A stretch of DNA of 64,000 nt from Rhizosphaericola mali (GCF_004337365.2 NZ_CP044016.1:3224001-3288000); one strand, 5' to 3'. Positions 16,986 to 26,124 are shown, numbered from the stretch's first letter. Numbers and translations: made by a program. The notes: a model not told the origin generated them from the letters alone.

Positions 16986-17450
16986 ATGTATAGCAAAGAG
17001 GAAAATTTTCAGTTTAAAAAGGATTTTTGGACCGCATTGGGACAATATTTAAAACCTATCCCCAATAGCGAAGGAGAAGAGATTAATTGGATCAATTATA
17101 AAACGGGAATTCGTCAACTAAATTTCCGAATGGATTTGGATAGGAAAAATGCACAAATCGCCATTGAAATCACTCGAAATGACAATAGCGAACGATTAGC
17201 AATCTACGAAAAATTTGAAAGTTTGAAAACCATCTTTAACGAAACCATGCAAGAAGATTGGATCTGGCAAGAAAGTTTTTCTAACGAACACAAAAAAATT
17301 ATTTCTATTATCTACAAAAAATTGCCCGACGTAAGTATCAATGTAAAAGAAAATTGGCCGACTGTCATCACTTTTTTTAAAGAAAGAATCATCAAATTAG
17401 ATGAATTTTGGAATGATACCAAAGTTGCTTTTGACCAATTTAAATTATAA
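16986..17450 (+). CDS. DUF4268 domain protein
   Basis: A 154-residue cytoplasmic protein matching DUF4268 over most of its length: KKDFWTALGQYLKPIPN, then WINYKTGIRQLNFRMD, an AQIAIEI strand, WQESFSNEHKKIISIIYKKL, and a final FFKERIIKLDEFWNDTKVAF helix. The family is often found alone or fused to restriction or nuclease domains, and its fold resembles a PD-(D/E)XK-like alpha/beta core; I cannot see a complete catalytic set here. The ATG at 16986 was chosen over a TTG at 16962 because the TTG lies in the promoter. The gene ends at a strong terminator. Confidence 0.85.
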   Translation: MYSKEENFQFKKDFWTALGQYLKPIPNSEGEEINWINYKTGIRQLNFRMDLDRKNAQIAIEITRNDNSERLAIYEKFESLKTIFNETMQEDWIWQESFSNEHKKIISIIYKKLPDVSINVKENWPTVITFFKERIIKLDEFWNDTKVAFDQFKL

Positions 17451-17484
17451 AAAAAGAGACCAGAAATTTCCGGTCTCTTTTTTT
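17451..17484. terminator. Bidirectional terminator
   Basis: AAAAAAAGAGACC / GGTCTCTTTTTTT with the short loop AGAAATTTCC. It begins directly after the DUF4268 stop codon and ends 4 nt before the convergent stop, serving both genes. Confidence 0.85.
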
Positions 17485-17487
17485 ATT

Positions 17488-17976
17488 TTAGAATGCATAT
17501 TTGAATCCAATTCCAAATCTTGCCGCTTCGAAATTACTACCATGTGTTAAAGTCCACCATGGACGCCAATCAAACCCAAGAGCAACTGGCGCGCCAGGCA
17601 CTTTATATTCCAACCCAGCCATAGGGCGAAGAGAGAAATTTGTTTGACTATAATGATCATGACTATAAAACTCGACTTGAGGTCCTATACCGATATTCCA
17701 TTTTAAACCATTGGCACCATCAATAGGTTGATTATAAGAATATTCAACTCCGATAATTGTGGTGTTATTTCCGAATAACAAATTCACTTGACCAGCATCA
17801 CTTTCATTAAAATAATGTTTCAAATGTGGTCCTACATACGTACCGCCATTACCGGCATCAATAAATAAACCTAATCCGTTTTCATATGATGCACCACGTC
17901 GTTGAGCATTGGCATTTTGGTGAAATCCTATCAAGGAAGCACCTAACAAAGCAATTCCAAGAATAATCTTTTTCAT
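17488..17976 (-). CDS. Small outer-membrane beta-barrel-like protein (paralogue B)
   Basis: About 162 residues with a signal peptide (MKKIILGIALLGASLIGF..ANAQ). The frame opens at a TTG (17994), but the ATG at 17976 begins the signal peptide. The mature part is rich in Gly and aromatic residues and ends in FGIGFKYAF, a typical barrel C-terminus. It shares its core pattern with the protein at 16497-16955 on the other side of the DUF4268 gene, so the two are probably an old duplication in inverted orientation. No family name is recognised. Confidence 0.7.
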   Translation of the reverse strand: MKKIILGIALLGASLIGFHQNANAQRRGASYENGLGLFIDAGNGGTYVGPHLKHYFNESDAGQVNLLFGNNTTIIGVEYSYNQPIDGANGLKWNIGIGPQVEFYSHDHYSQTNFSLRPMAGLEYKVPGAPVALGFDWRPWWTLTHGSNFEAARFGIGFKYAF

Positions 17977-18003
17977 ATTATAATGTTTGCCCAATAAAAT
18001 GCA

Positions 18004-18043
18004 AATAGCGTGCTAATTTTTGAAAATAAATTAACACGCTATT
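18004..18043 (-). terminator. Terminator of the susCD operon
   Basis: 16-nt arms AATAGCGTGCTAATTT and AAATTAACACGCTATT pair with one mismatch around an 8-nt loop, 21 nt beyond the susD stop on the minus strand. A T-rich stretch follows. Confidence 0.75.
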
Positions 18044-18063
18044 GAAAAAATTATAATAATAAT

Positions 18064-19647
18064 TTATTGTGCAACATCCCACCACATCCTAGAGGTCATC
18101 TTATCCCCATTTGACAATCTAGAAATAGCATCTGTGTAATTTGTAGGATTTGACGTAGCTTCTGTTGTTGGATAGGTAAATCTTCTAGGAATTGTACCTC
18201 CAGTAACATTACCAAAATAACTAACTTGAGTTAAAGTTGGATAGCCCGTCCTTCTCCAGTTACTCCAAGCTTCATATTCATCCATAAAAGTTGCCAACCA
18301 ATATTGTGTATTGATTTGAGATAATGCAGTAGATGAATTATATGGATTTTTGGCCAAATAGGTTGCAATCTGTGCACTTGAGATACCTGTAGAGGCTCCT
18401 GTTTGAGTCATTTGCTCCATCGCGGCAGTTACACCTTCTTCATAATAAGAAGACGCATCACCATCAACCCAACCTCTATATGCAGCCTCTGCTAACAATA
18501 AAGAATTCTCGGCATAAGTCAAGATAAAAGTTGGCGCATCTAATCTTGCAAAAGTATACCTGTTAACTATAGAATATTTATTGATATCTCCAGGCCAGTT
18601 AGTCGCTGTTGATATATCTGTAGTTCCACCTAATTGATCATAACCATTTGGCATACCCAACTGAACACTACTTGTAGTATCTCCATAATTATAACTACTA
18701 GTTCCCCATTGTGCACCTGGATTAGTTGATACCGTGGCAAAATAATGCAATCTAGGATCTCCAGTGTTATTTAACATACTAATAAGTGTATTGCTCATTC
18801 TATATGCATTAGGATCATCGTAAACCAATATCAAGCCATTTGCATTTCCTGGGGCAGTCGTAACTGCATCGTGTTGAACTATGGCATTATCAGAGTTCGA
18901 CTCAAACAAACCTCCTGCTACTGCGACCTTTACCCATTTCTCAGCATTTGTAGCATCTACTTTCGTCATTCTCATAGCCAATCTTAACATTTGAGAATAT
19001 GCTAATTTTTTCCATAAAGTTGGATCCCCTTCATATATCAAATCCGCACTTCCTATAGTATTCGTATTAGAGGTACTTAAATTTTGAGCCGCAGAATCCA
19101 ATTCATTAAAGAAACTCGTATAGATATCTTCTTGTTTATCATAAGATGGAGTAGTTATCTGTGATAAGTATCCTTTACCTGCATTTGAATATGGAATATC
19201 TCCATACAAATCAGTCATCCTTTGATAGATAATTACTCGCAAAATTCTCGTAATATTATATAAATTAACATTAGCACTATCTCCCTTAAATTTATTCATA
19301 ACCTCTTCAATATAGGTAACTGCTGTAGGAAACTGTCGATCCCAATATGCAGAATTATAAGCCGCGTTATAGGTGTATTTATCACCATTCCAATAGTCTT
19401 GAGTAGATGCTAAATGTTGAATCATCGTACTACAGTAAATCATACTATTACGCCAAGCTTCATAATCAGACCCAGCGGTATACATCTCTGCTGCAGTAAA
19501 CAAATAATTATAATCCATGCTCCCAGAAGTTATGTGCTCGGGATCCGTATTTATCGATTCAAAATTTTTAGTGCAGTTTGTAAACAAAATCCCACTACTA
19601 AAAATCATCAATGCTATATATAATATCTTTTTCATTTCAAATTTCAT
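18064..19647 (-). CDS. SusD/RagB-family nutrient-binding lipoprotein
   Basis: A surface-exposed glycan-binding lipoprotein of about 527 residues of the SusD-like_2 type. The signal KKILYIALMIFSSGILFTNC ends in a lipobox Cys; the mature start NFESINTDPEHITSG is diagnostic. The alpha-helical TPR core follows, including VIIYQRMTDLYGDIPYSNAGKG and the conserved FILTYAENSLLLAEAAYRGW region, and it ends with GDKMTSRMWWDVAQ. It pairs with the SusC protein, starting 41 nt after the susC stop (an ATG 8 nt after it is also possible). The substrate is likely an oligosaccharide or peptide that SusC then imports. Confidence 0.93.
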   Translation of the reverse strand: MKFEMKKILYIALMIFSSGILFTNCTKNFESINTDPEHITSGSMDYNYLFTAAEMYTAGSDYEAWRNSMIYCSTMIQHLASTQDYWNGDKYTYNAAYNSAYWDRQFPTAVTYIEEVMNKFKGDSANVNLYNITRILRVIIYQRMTDLYGDIPYSNAGKGYLSQITTPSYDKQEDIYTSFFNELDSAAQNLSTSNTNTIGSADLIYEGDPTLWKKLAYSQMLRLAMRMTKVDATNAEKWVKVAVAGGLFESNSDNAIVQHDAVTTAPGNANGLILVYDDPNAYRMSNTLISMLNNTGDPRLHYFATVSTNPGAQWGTSSYNYGDTTSSVQLGMPNGYDQLGGTTDISTATNWPGDINKYSIVNRYTFARLDAPTFILTYAENSLLLAEAAYRGWVDGDASSYYEEGVTAAMEQMTQTGASTGISSAQIATYLAKNPYNSSTALSQINTQYWLATFMDEYEAWSNWRRTGYPTLTQVSYFGNVTGGTIPRRFTYPTTEATSNPTNYTDAISRLSNGDKMTSRMWWDVAQ

Positions 19648-19688
19648 TTTTTTGTGACGAATTCTTGTGGCCTTTACCATTTCCTCAA

Positions 19689-22600
19689 CTAAAATTTAAT
19701 ATTCACGTTAAAACCATAACTTCTAGTCGGCATATAACCATTTCCTTCTAGTCCTTGACCATTACTGTTATTATATGCAGCTTCAGGGTCTATATTAGGA
19801 GTATGTTTCATTATAGTCCATAAATTTCGTCCAACGATTCCTACATTAATTCCTTTAATATGCATTCTTTCTAGGGATGCAGTTGGGATGTCGTAAGAGA
19901 AGGAAAATTGTCTTAACTTGATGAAACTTGCGTCATAAACAAATTCTTGAGCAATAATGTTAGATGAAGCTAAATTTGTAAAATATGTTTGAGAATTGAT
20001 AGATGTAGTATTTACACTTCCATCTTCTGTCACACCTTTTCCGACAAAACCATCTTCACGTCCTTGCAATGTAGTTTTTTGTAATCCTGAAGTATACAAA
20101 CTTAAATTAGTTCCAGAGAACACTTTAGCTCCATATTTGAAATCGAGTAAGAAAGATAGGTTAAAATGCCCTAATGTAAATTGGTTATTAAAACCACCAG
20201 TCACCTTATAAACACCAGTACCTAGAGGCACTACACTACTTGTTCTTTCTGCTTGACCATCGCTTGCAAAAATTCTATTCCCTTTCGCATCAGTTTTATA
20301 AGCATACCCCATTATTTGTCCATAATTCAATCCAACAACGTTACTAATAGTTACCCCATCACCATTTCTTGGGACCGCACCACTAATAGCAAGGGAGTTT
20401 ACATCCTCACCTAAATAAAGAACTTTACTATCATTATATGCAATATTAAAAGATGCATTCCATCTAAATTTTTGATTTTTAATAGGATATCCGTTTAACA
20501 AGAACTCAATACCCTGATTTCTAATCCTACCGCTATTAGTAATTGCAGATGAATAACCTGACGCAGAACTAGCAGAAACCTGAGCTATATCATTATTCGT
20601 CTTTTTATAGTAATAAGCCGCATCAAAACCAAAACGATTATTTAAAAATTGCATATTCATACCAAATTCTCTTTCTTGAATTTGAACTGGTTTTAAATAG
20701 GCATTTGGAATCGAGCTATTCGTTATATAGCCCACATTTTGACCATCGATGGTATAACCTTGTAATCCATAAGTCAAGTAAGTTTGATAAGCATTCGTAC
20801 CATTTGAACCTTGTGCATATGAGCCCCTTAGTTTTAAATAACTAATCCAATTAGGCAATTTAAATGCATCTGATGCAACAAAACTTAAACTTGCAGAAGG
20901 ATAAAAATATTTGTTACTATTTATAGCTAAAGTTGAGAACCAGTCTTGTCTTCCTGTTAAGTTTAGAAATAAGAAATTTTTATATCCTAAGTTTGCTGCA
21001 CCAAAAAATGAATTAACTCTATAATGGTTGTAGCTAAGCGTGTAAGGTCTAGTGGATATATTATTAGCTGTATACAAGTACGGTATTAAAAATGGACCTG
21101 CGGTACCATCAATGCCATATGTTTTACTGATATCATCTTGGGAGTTACCTCCTACGTTTGCATCTAAAGTAAAATTTTCTCCAAAAGTTTTGTTCATACC
21201 CAACATAAAACTTCCGTTCAATTCTCTATAATTCTTTTCCCATTGGCTCAATGAACCTCCATTTGCATATGCAGTACCAGTTGGTGTTATATTTTCATAA
21301 TCCAATACATACCCATCCCTTGATACTTGAGTCTGTGCGTACAACCAATCATTTATAGTATATTTTAAAGTAGCAGCAGTACTTAATCGATTTCTATCAG
21401 ATGTATTGGAAAAATTTTGTGTCAAGAAATATGGATTATTGAAGTATAAATTATTACCAGGAGTAAGTTCAGTACCATCTGATTTAACTCTAGGTTTTAA
21501 CCATCTAACGTCAAATGAATTTGCCAAATAGGTCAATGTTGCATTCACATTCGTTGATGCATCTGACATAGAGGCCCTATTTTTTACTTTTTCAAATACA
21601 TAATTAGCCGTTACTGTTAGAGATAATTTTTTAGAGATATTAAAAATGGTATTCATGTTAAATACCTGTTGATTCATATTGGAATTTGGTATATTGTTTT
21701 TGTTATATAAATCTGAAATTGCAAATCTATATTTAACGAAATCAGAGCTACCGCTCAATGCAACAGAGGATTGATTAGTCAAGCCTGTGTTATAAAAGTT
21801 TTTCCAATTATCTCCATTTTTTTGATATTTATAGGTATTGCCTAAAAAATTAACCGCGTCAGAACCATCCATTTTTGCACCCCAGCTCAATGATGCCGTA
21901 TTAAAGGCTGATGTTTCTGTTGTTGGTTTTATACCTTGCGATCCTTGTCCATATACAGACTGATAGTCCCTATAGTCATATATCGGATTCAATGTAAAAT
22001 TATTATTTATATCAACCGAGGGCTTATGAGAACTTCCTGATTTAGTTGTAATTAAAATAGCGCCATTACCACCTCTATATCCATACAACGCAGACGCCGC
22101 AACACCCTTTAATACTTCAATACTTTGTATATCATCAGGATTTACACTTGATAGTCCATCGCCTAAATCCTGACCACCATACTGTCCTGCACTTCCTTGA
22201 TTACTATTATCAAAAGGAATTCCATCTATTACATATAATGGCTGATTATTGCCTGTTAATGATGCATTTCCTCTAATAATAACTCTACTGCTCCCAGTTG
22301 GTCCAGTAGCATTATTAGCCACGCTAACCCCTGCGACTTTACCTGTTAATGCATTTCCCAAATTAACATCACGAGATTGCGTAAATTGATCCCCCCCAAC
22401 GGATGTAGTGGAATAGCCTAGTGATTTCTTTTGACGTTTAATACCAAATGCGGAAACAACTACTTCATTACCATTCGTTTCTTCTGGAATCAAAACAACG
22501 TTCAAGGGACTTGTATTTGCATTGATTTCCTTTTTTGTAAAGCCAATTGAAGATATTACAAGTATACCTTCCTTATTATTTAGTTTGATAGTAAAATCAC

Positions 22601-22781
22601 CATCGTCATTAGTAGCACCTAAGGCAGACTTGCCCTTTAAAGAGATTGTAGCTCCCACAATAGGTTTTCCAGTTGTATCTTTTACATTTCCAGTTATTAC
22701 AATAACACCTTGTCCATAAGATTTAAAGAAAATAAGTGAAATGAAAAAAACCAATAAAAAACCTGTAGTTTTTAACTTCAT
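19689..22781 (-). CDS. SusC/RagA-family TonB-dependent outer-membrane transporter
   Basis: A 1030-residue TonB-linked importer. A signal peptide (to about residue 24) leads into a carboxypeptidase-regulatory-like domain (VITGNVKDTTGKPIVGATIS), then the plug with GKVAGVSVANNATGPTGSS, the RGNASLTGNNQPLYVIDGIP motif and SIEVLKGVAASALYGYRGG, and finally a long beta-barrel ending in the aromatic NVNIKF. It is the first gene of a susCD operon with no hydrolase attached. The upstream 768-bp gap holds a palindrome, and two ROK repressor genes precede it on the same strand, suggesting sugar-responsive control. Confidence 0.96.
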   Translation of the reverse strand: MKLKTTGFLLVFFISLIFFKSYGQGVIVITGNVKDTTGKPIVGATISLKGKSALGATNDDGDFTIKLNNKEGILVISSIGFTKKEINANTSPLNVVLIPEETNGNEVVVSAFGIKRQKKSLGYSTTSVGGDQFTQSRDVNLGNALTGKVAGVSVANNATGPTGSSRVIIRGNASLTGNNQPLYVIDGIPFDNSNQGSAGQYGGQDLGDGLSSVNPDDIQSIEVLKGVAASALYGYRGGNGAILITTKSGSSHKPSVDINNNFTLNPIYDYRDYQSVYGQGSQGIKPTTETSAFNTASLSWGAKMDGSDAVNFLGNTYKYQKNGDNWKNFYNTGLTNQSSVALSGSSDFVKYRFAISDLYNKNNIPNSNMNQQVFNMNTIFNISKKLSLTVTANYVFEKVKNRASMSDASTNVNATLTYLANSFDVRWLKPRVKSDGTELTPGNNLYFNNPYFLTQNFSNTSDRNRLSTAATLKYTINDWLYAQTQVSRDGYVLDYENITPTGTAYANGGSLSQWEKNYRELNGSFMLGMNKTFGENFTLDANVGGNSQDDISKTYGIDGTAGPFLIPYLYTANNISTRPYTLSYNHYRVNSFFGAANLGYKNFLFLNLTGRQDWFSTLAINSNKYFYPSASLSFVASDAFKLPNWISYLKLRGSYAQGSNGTNAYQTYLTYGLQGYTIDGQNVGYITNSSIPNAYLKPVQIQEREFGMNMQFLNNRFGFDAAYYYKKTNNDIAQVSASSASGYSSAITNSGRIRNQGIEFLLNGYPIKNQKFRWNASFNIAYNDSKVLYLGEDVNSLAISGAVPRNGDGVTISNVVGLNYGQIMGYAYKTDAKGNRIFASDGQAERTSSVVPLGTGVYKVTGGFNNQFTLGHFNLSFLLDFKYGAKVFSGTNLSLYTSGLQKTTLQGREDGFVGKGVTEDGSVNTTSINSQTYFTNLASSNIIAQEFVYDASFIKLRQFSFSYDIPTASLERMHIKGINVGIVGRNLWTIMKHTPNIDPEAAYNNSNGQGLEGNGYMPTRSYGFNVNIKF

Positions 22782-23549
22782 ACATGTTTTGATTTAAAGT
22801 TTTGAAAAATAGTAGTCTTAAAACAATATTGATGCTGACTTAAATAAGTAATCAATGTATCAGCAATACTTTATAATAATTTTATAAAAGTATTGAAATT
22901 AATAGTTAATACAACAATTATGGTAATATTTTTTTTAAAAAAAATTCAAAACATGAAATGCTTTATAATTGGAAACAGCAAATGCTCTTTTTATAAAGGA
23001 ATTTAGCGGATTGGGATACTTGCAGATTGATTTCCAATAAGAATAAAAACAAAGAAAAATGATTACTCTTAGAAATAGGATTTAAAAGGCATAAACCTAA
23101 ATCAGATAAATTATATCGAGGATATGTACAACTATGAGAAAATTGAAAAAAATTTCAGTGATAGAGTTACACCTTTACTATTCATAGAATTTATTATTGT
23201 AAAAAAAATTCCATATAACGCTGAATAGTTTTGTCATAATTGCAATACATTCTTACTATAACACAATACATGTGTTTGTATTTAATGATTTACCAGTACA
23301 ATAATTCATATACTTTTCCTTTTCTATGTTATCTAAAAATACAAGAAAAAGGAACGACTATAATAAAGCAAAAAATGCAATTTGATTAAAAATTACTAGG
23401 AATCTACTACTATATCCGAAAGAGATTTGTATATTGGTATAATAAGTAACTTATTTTGAATAAAATTTTGTTTAAAAACAAGCAAGGACATTGTACACAA
23501 AAATGGAAATTATTAAATATCATGCCATTTAAGTTTAACATCCATCTAA
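22782..23549. other. 768-bp gap upstream of susC
   Basis: No gene of credible length lies here; only frames of under 20 codons occur. It is extremely AT-rich and must contain the susC promoter (a TATTTTTC-like box is visible near 22808-22815 on the minus strand) and the 3-prime end of the second ROK transcript. A palindrome lies at 22864-22895. A small RNA or decayed gene is possible but not supported. Confidence 0.5.
22864..22895. promoter_or_regulatory. Palindrome upstream of susC, candidate operator
   Basis: 9-bp perfect arms CAATACTTT and AAAGTATTG around an AT-only 14-bp spacer, about 83 bp upstream of the susC ATG. AATACTTTATAA is repeated exactly at 26076-26087 in the ROK/nagB intergenic region, which supports a shared regulator. 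Confidence 0.45.
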
Positions 23550-24725
23550 TTAGATCATATCCATCACTAACGCCGCAGCTCCGATCAGCTCCACATTAAC
23601 GTCACCTTTACCTAAATCCGAAATAACCAATTCCGAATTTTCAAATAGTTTTGGAATACAATAAGTATTCAAGGCTTGCTGTATTGGCGCAAGTAATAGT
23701 CGGCCAACTTCTGCCCCTCGACCACTTAGGATTATTTGTGCAGGATTAATAATATGAATTAGAATAGAGAGAGCTTTACCAATCTTACTACCCATATCTG
23801 AGAACATGGCGATAGCATCTTGATTTCCTCTATTTGCAGCATCCATCAATCTTTGAGAAAGTTCAAACGCATTATCCGAATATTGAATTCCAGAAATATC
23901 TCCCTTTTGTAAAAGACGCTGTGCTTTCTCTGCTACAACCAACAAGGTTCCTTCTGTTTCTAAACAACCTCGTTTACCACACTCACACAATAAATCACTC
24001 TCGGATATTGGAATATGACTAAATTCTCCTGCTAAACCAAAAGAACCTCTAAATATTTTATGATCTATAATCATACCCAGCCCTATACCCCAACCAATAT
24101 TTACAACCATGGAATCAGACACCTCTTTAGCCTTGCCAAATCTTAATTCTGCTAACGCAATTACAGAGGAGTCATTATCTAAATAAACAGGTAAACCTAA
24201 CTGTCTTTCCAAATGCTCAGTTAAAGTAGCACCATCTGGTGTCTGTAAGTAACTATGATGAATTCCTTTTTCTTTATTAATAAAACCTGGAGATGCAATT
24301 CCGATTCCAATAATTCTTTCCTTATGATTATGTTTTTGAATAAACGAATTAATAATTGAAATCAATTGATTTAAGGATGCCGGATTCTCATAAAGAGGTA
24401 GGGCATGTGTTTCAATAGGCGTAACGGGAGAATTATGCAAATCAAACAATGCGATCTGCGTAAATAGTCTATCCATAGAAATAGATAAAATATACCTTTC
24501 GTTGGCTTTTAAGGTATATTCCATGGGACGACGACCTCCTGTTGACGTAGCCAAACCACTTTCTTCAACCCATTCTTCTTGTATTAAAGAAGTAATTGCT
24601 TTAGTTACTATTGGTATACTTTTACCCAAAACATTGCTTAGCTCAGCGCAAGACAATCTTTTGTCATAGTATAATAGTTTTATTATTTCTTTCTTTAGAG
24701 TGAGTTCATTTAGTTGGGCTCCCAT
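23550..24725 (-). CDS. ROK-family transcriptional regulator (proximal copy)
   Basis: A 391-residue repressor of the NagC/Mlc/XylR type. An N-terminal winged helix (KEIIKLLYYDKRLSCAELSN, then LGKSIPIVTKAI) is followed by the sugar-kinase-like ROK domain with IGIGIASPGFI, the DNDSSVIALAELRFGKA segment and the zinc-binding CECGKRGCLE motif. ROK repressors bind phosphorylated or free sugars and release AT-rich palindromic operators. It is a close relative of the next gene (24839-26026), with many identical segments such as ILIHI.NP.QIILSGRGA.VGR. Its position upstream of susCD suggests that susCD is a target. Confidence 0.92.
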   Translation of the reverse strand: MGAQLNELTLKKEIIKLLYYDKRLSCAELSNVLGKSIPIVTKAITSLIQEEWVEESGLATSTGGRRPMEYTLKANERYILSISMDRLFTQIALFDLHNSPVTPIETHALPLYENPASLNQLISIINSFIQKHNHKERIIGIGIASPGFINKEKGIHHSYLQTPDGATLTEHLERQLGLPVYLDNDSSVIALAELRFGKAKEVSDSMVVNIGWGIGLGMIIDHKIFRGSFGLAGEFSHIPISESDLLCECGKRGCLETEGTLLVVAEKAQRLLQKGDISGIQYSDNAFELSQRLMDAANRGNQDAIAMFSDMGSKIGKALSILIHIINPAQIILSGRGAEVGRLLLAPIQQALNTYCIPKLFENSELVISDLGKGDVNVELIGAAALVMDMI

Positions 24726-24762
24726 CGTAGTGCAATTTTAATAAGCAATATAGGCTCAATGT

Positions 24763-24770
24763 CAAACTTA
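24763..24770 (-). promoter_or_regulatory. Candidate -33 or -7 element of the proximal ROK gene
   Basis: TAAGTTTG on the minus strand. A TAAAATTG box lies about 22 nt downstream, 8 nt before the ATG, so this may act as the -33 TTTG element of that promoter. It overlaps the palindrome at 24768-24787. Confidence 0.35.
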
Positions 24771-24787
24771 TTAAAATATTTTAATAA
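24768..24787. promoter_or_regulatory. Perfect 20-bp AT palindrome, candidate ROK operator
   Basis: The arms TTATTAAAAT and ATTTTAATAA are exact inverse copies with no spacer. It lies about 43 bp upstream of the proximal ROK start and overlaps its likely promoter, the position expected for an autorepression site. Confidence 0.5.
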
Positions 24788-24838
24788 AATTTCAAATAAA
24801 TTAAAATAGAATCAATTTTTCTTATAAAAGAACCCAAA

Positions 24839-26026
24839 CTAATTAAAATTTTCCATAACGAGAGCCACGCTACCCATCAATGCACTATTTTTTCCCAATT
24901 TAGAAATCGTCAATTCTGTATTTTCCATTAATTTAGGAATGCAATATTGATTCAGAGATTGCTGAATAGGAGCTAATAAAATCCTCCCAACTTTTGCCCC
25001 TCTACCACTCAATATAATTTGTTCAGGATTTTCAATATGAATTAATATTGCCAATGCTCGTCCTATCTTTGATCCAATTTCAGAAAATAAAGTAATAGCA
25101 TCTTGATTGCCATTTTTAGCCGCATCCATTAAATGTTCACTTACCTCATAAATATCATCTGATATAATTTCTAATTCCTCTTTTTTCTTTTCACTAAATT
25201 GAATCGCTTTTTTTGCTACTACGAGCAATGTACCTTCTGTCTCCAAGCAACCCTTTTTACCACAATCGCATAGGAGTCCGTCTTCCGCTATCGGAATATG
25301 GCTCAACTCTCCTGCAAATCCAGAATGTCCACGATACAATTCACCTTTCACTATCATACCAAGACCAATACCCCAATTAACATTGATAACCATCACATCT
25401 TTTTTACCCTTTCCCTCTCCAAATCTCAATTCCGCCAAAGCCAATGTAGAAGAATCGTTATCAATAAATACAGGTAAATCAATTGCCTCTGAAATATAAT
25501 CACGCAAAGAAGCTTTATTGGGCAATTGCAAATAAGAGAAATTAATCCCTTTGTTTATATCGATAAAGCCAGGCATTGAAATTCCGACGCCCAATATTTT
25601 TATGATTTCAATATTCGCTTTATCAACAACTTCTTTTATGGAATGAATTAAAACATTTACAGCTTCTTCATTGTCTTTTAACAACAACTCCATCTCCATT
25701 GGCGCGGAGATAGGATTATTTTGTAAATCTAACATAATAATAGAAGTTGAAAATCTATTCATCACCACAGAAATAACATAAAAATCATTTTTGCGAAGGC
25801 TATATTTCATAGGTCGTCGCCCCCCGCTAGAAGGTGCCCGCCCTGCTTCTTCTACCCACTTACTAGAAATTAGATCATTAACCACCTTGGTTATTAATGG
25901 TACACTTTTTCCTAAAGCCTCACTTAATTCCAATGAAGACAGATTATTTTCATAATATAATTGTCTCACAATACCCTTCTTAAGTGGGGTATCCAAACCT
26001 TTAAACGAACGCCATTGAATACTCAT
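24839..26026 (-). CDS. ROK-family transcriptional regulator (distal copy)
   Basis: A 395-residue ROK repressor with the same architecture as the gene downstream: winged helix (about 15-65, LSSLELSEALGKSVPLITKVV), ROK fold with GVGISMPGFIDI, DNDSSTLALAELRFGEG, and the zinc motif CDCGKKGCLE. It is divergent from the NagB/PIG-L gene, with the two promoter boxes about 70 bp apart, so it is likely to control that gene and itself. The ligand is inferred to be a glucosamine derivative from the neighbour. The two ROK genes are separated by 113 bp that include the second gene's own control region. Confidence 0.92.
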   Translation of the reverse strand: MSIQWRSFKGLDTPLKKGIVRQLYYENNLSSLELSEALGKSVPLITKVVNDLISSKWVEEAGRAPSSGGRRPMKYSLRKNDFYVISVVMNRFSTSIIMLDLQNNPISAPMEMELLLKDNEEAVNVLIHSIKEVVDKANIEIIKILGVGISMPGFIDINKGINFSYLQLPNKASLRDYISEAIDLPVFIDNDSSTLALAELRFGEGKGKKDVMVINVNWGIGLGMIVKGELYRGHSGFAGELSHIPIAEDGLLCDCGKKGCLETEGTLLVVAKKAIQFSEKKKEELEIISDDIYEVSEHLMDAAKNGNQDAITLFSEIGSKIGRALAILIHIENPEQIILSGRGAKVGRILLAPIQQSLNQYCIPKLMENTELTISKLGKNSALMGSVALVMENFN

Positions 26027-26046
26027 ACCAAAACGATTATTAAATA

Positions 26047-26054
26047 CAAAAATA
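26047..26054 (-). promoter_or_regulatory. -7 promoter box of the distal ROK gene
   Basis: TATTTTTG on the minus strand, a perfect match, ending 21 nt before the ATG at 26026. Confidence 0.6.
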
Positions 26055-26075
26055 CCTAAAATATAATCATAAGTT

Positions 26076-26110
26076 AATACTTTATAATTTTTTTAAAAAG
26101 TTTTTAAAAA
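26076..26110. promoter_or_regulatory. AT-rich repeats between divergent ROK and nagB promoters
   Basis: Contains AATACTTTATAA, identical to the left arm of the susC-upstream palindrome, an ACTTT..AAAGT inverted pair with 13-bp spacing, and two consecutive TTTTTAAAAA palindromes. It lies between the two divergent -7 boxes, where a repressor would block both. Confidence 0.4.
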
Positions 26111-26124
26111 TTAATAAAAATGTT

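Noticed and set aside
23134-23187. Short ORF (17 codons) in the gap upstream of susC
   Set aside because: Too short, no start context, no known leader-peptide pattern. It may be chance in AT-rich DNA.
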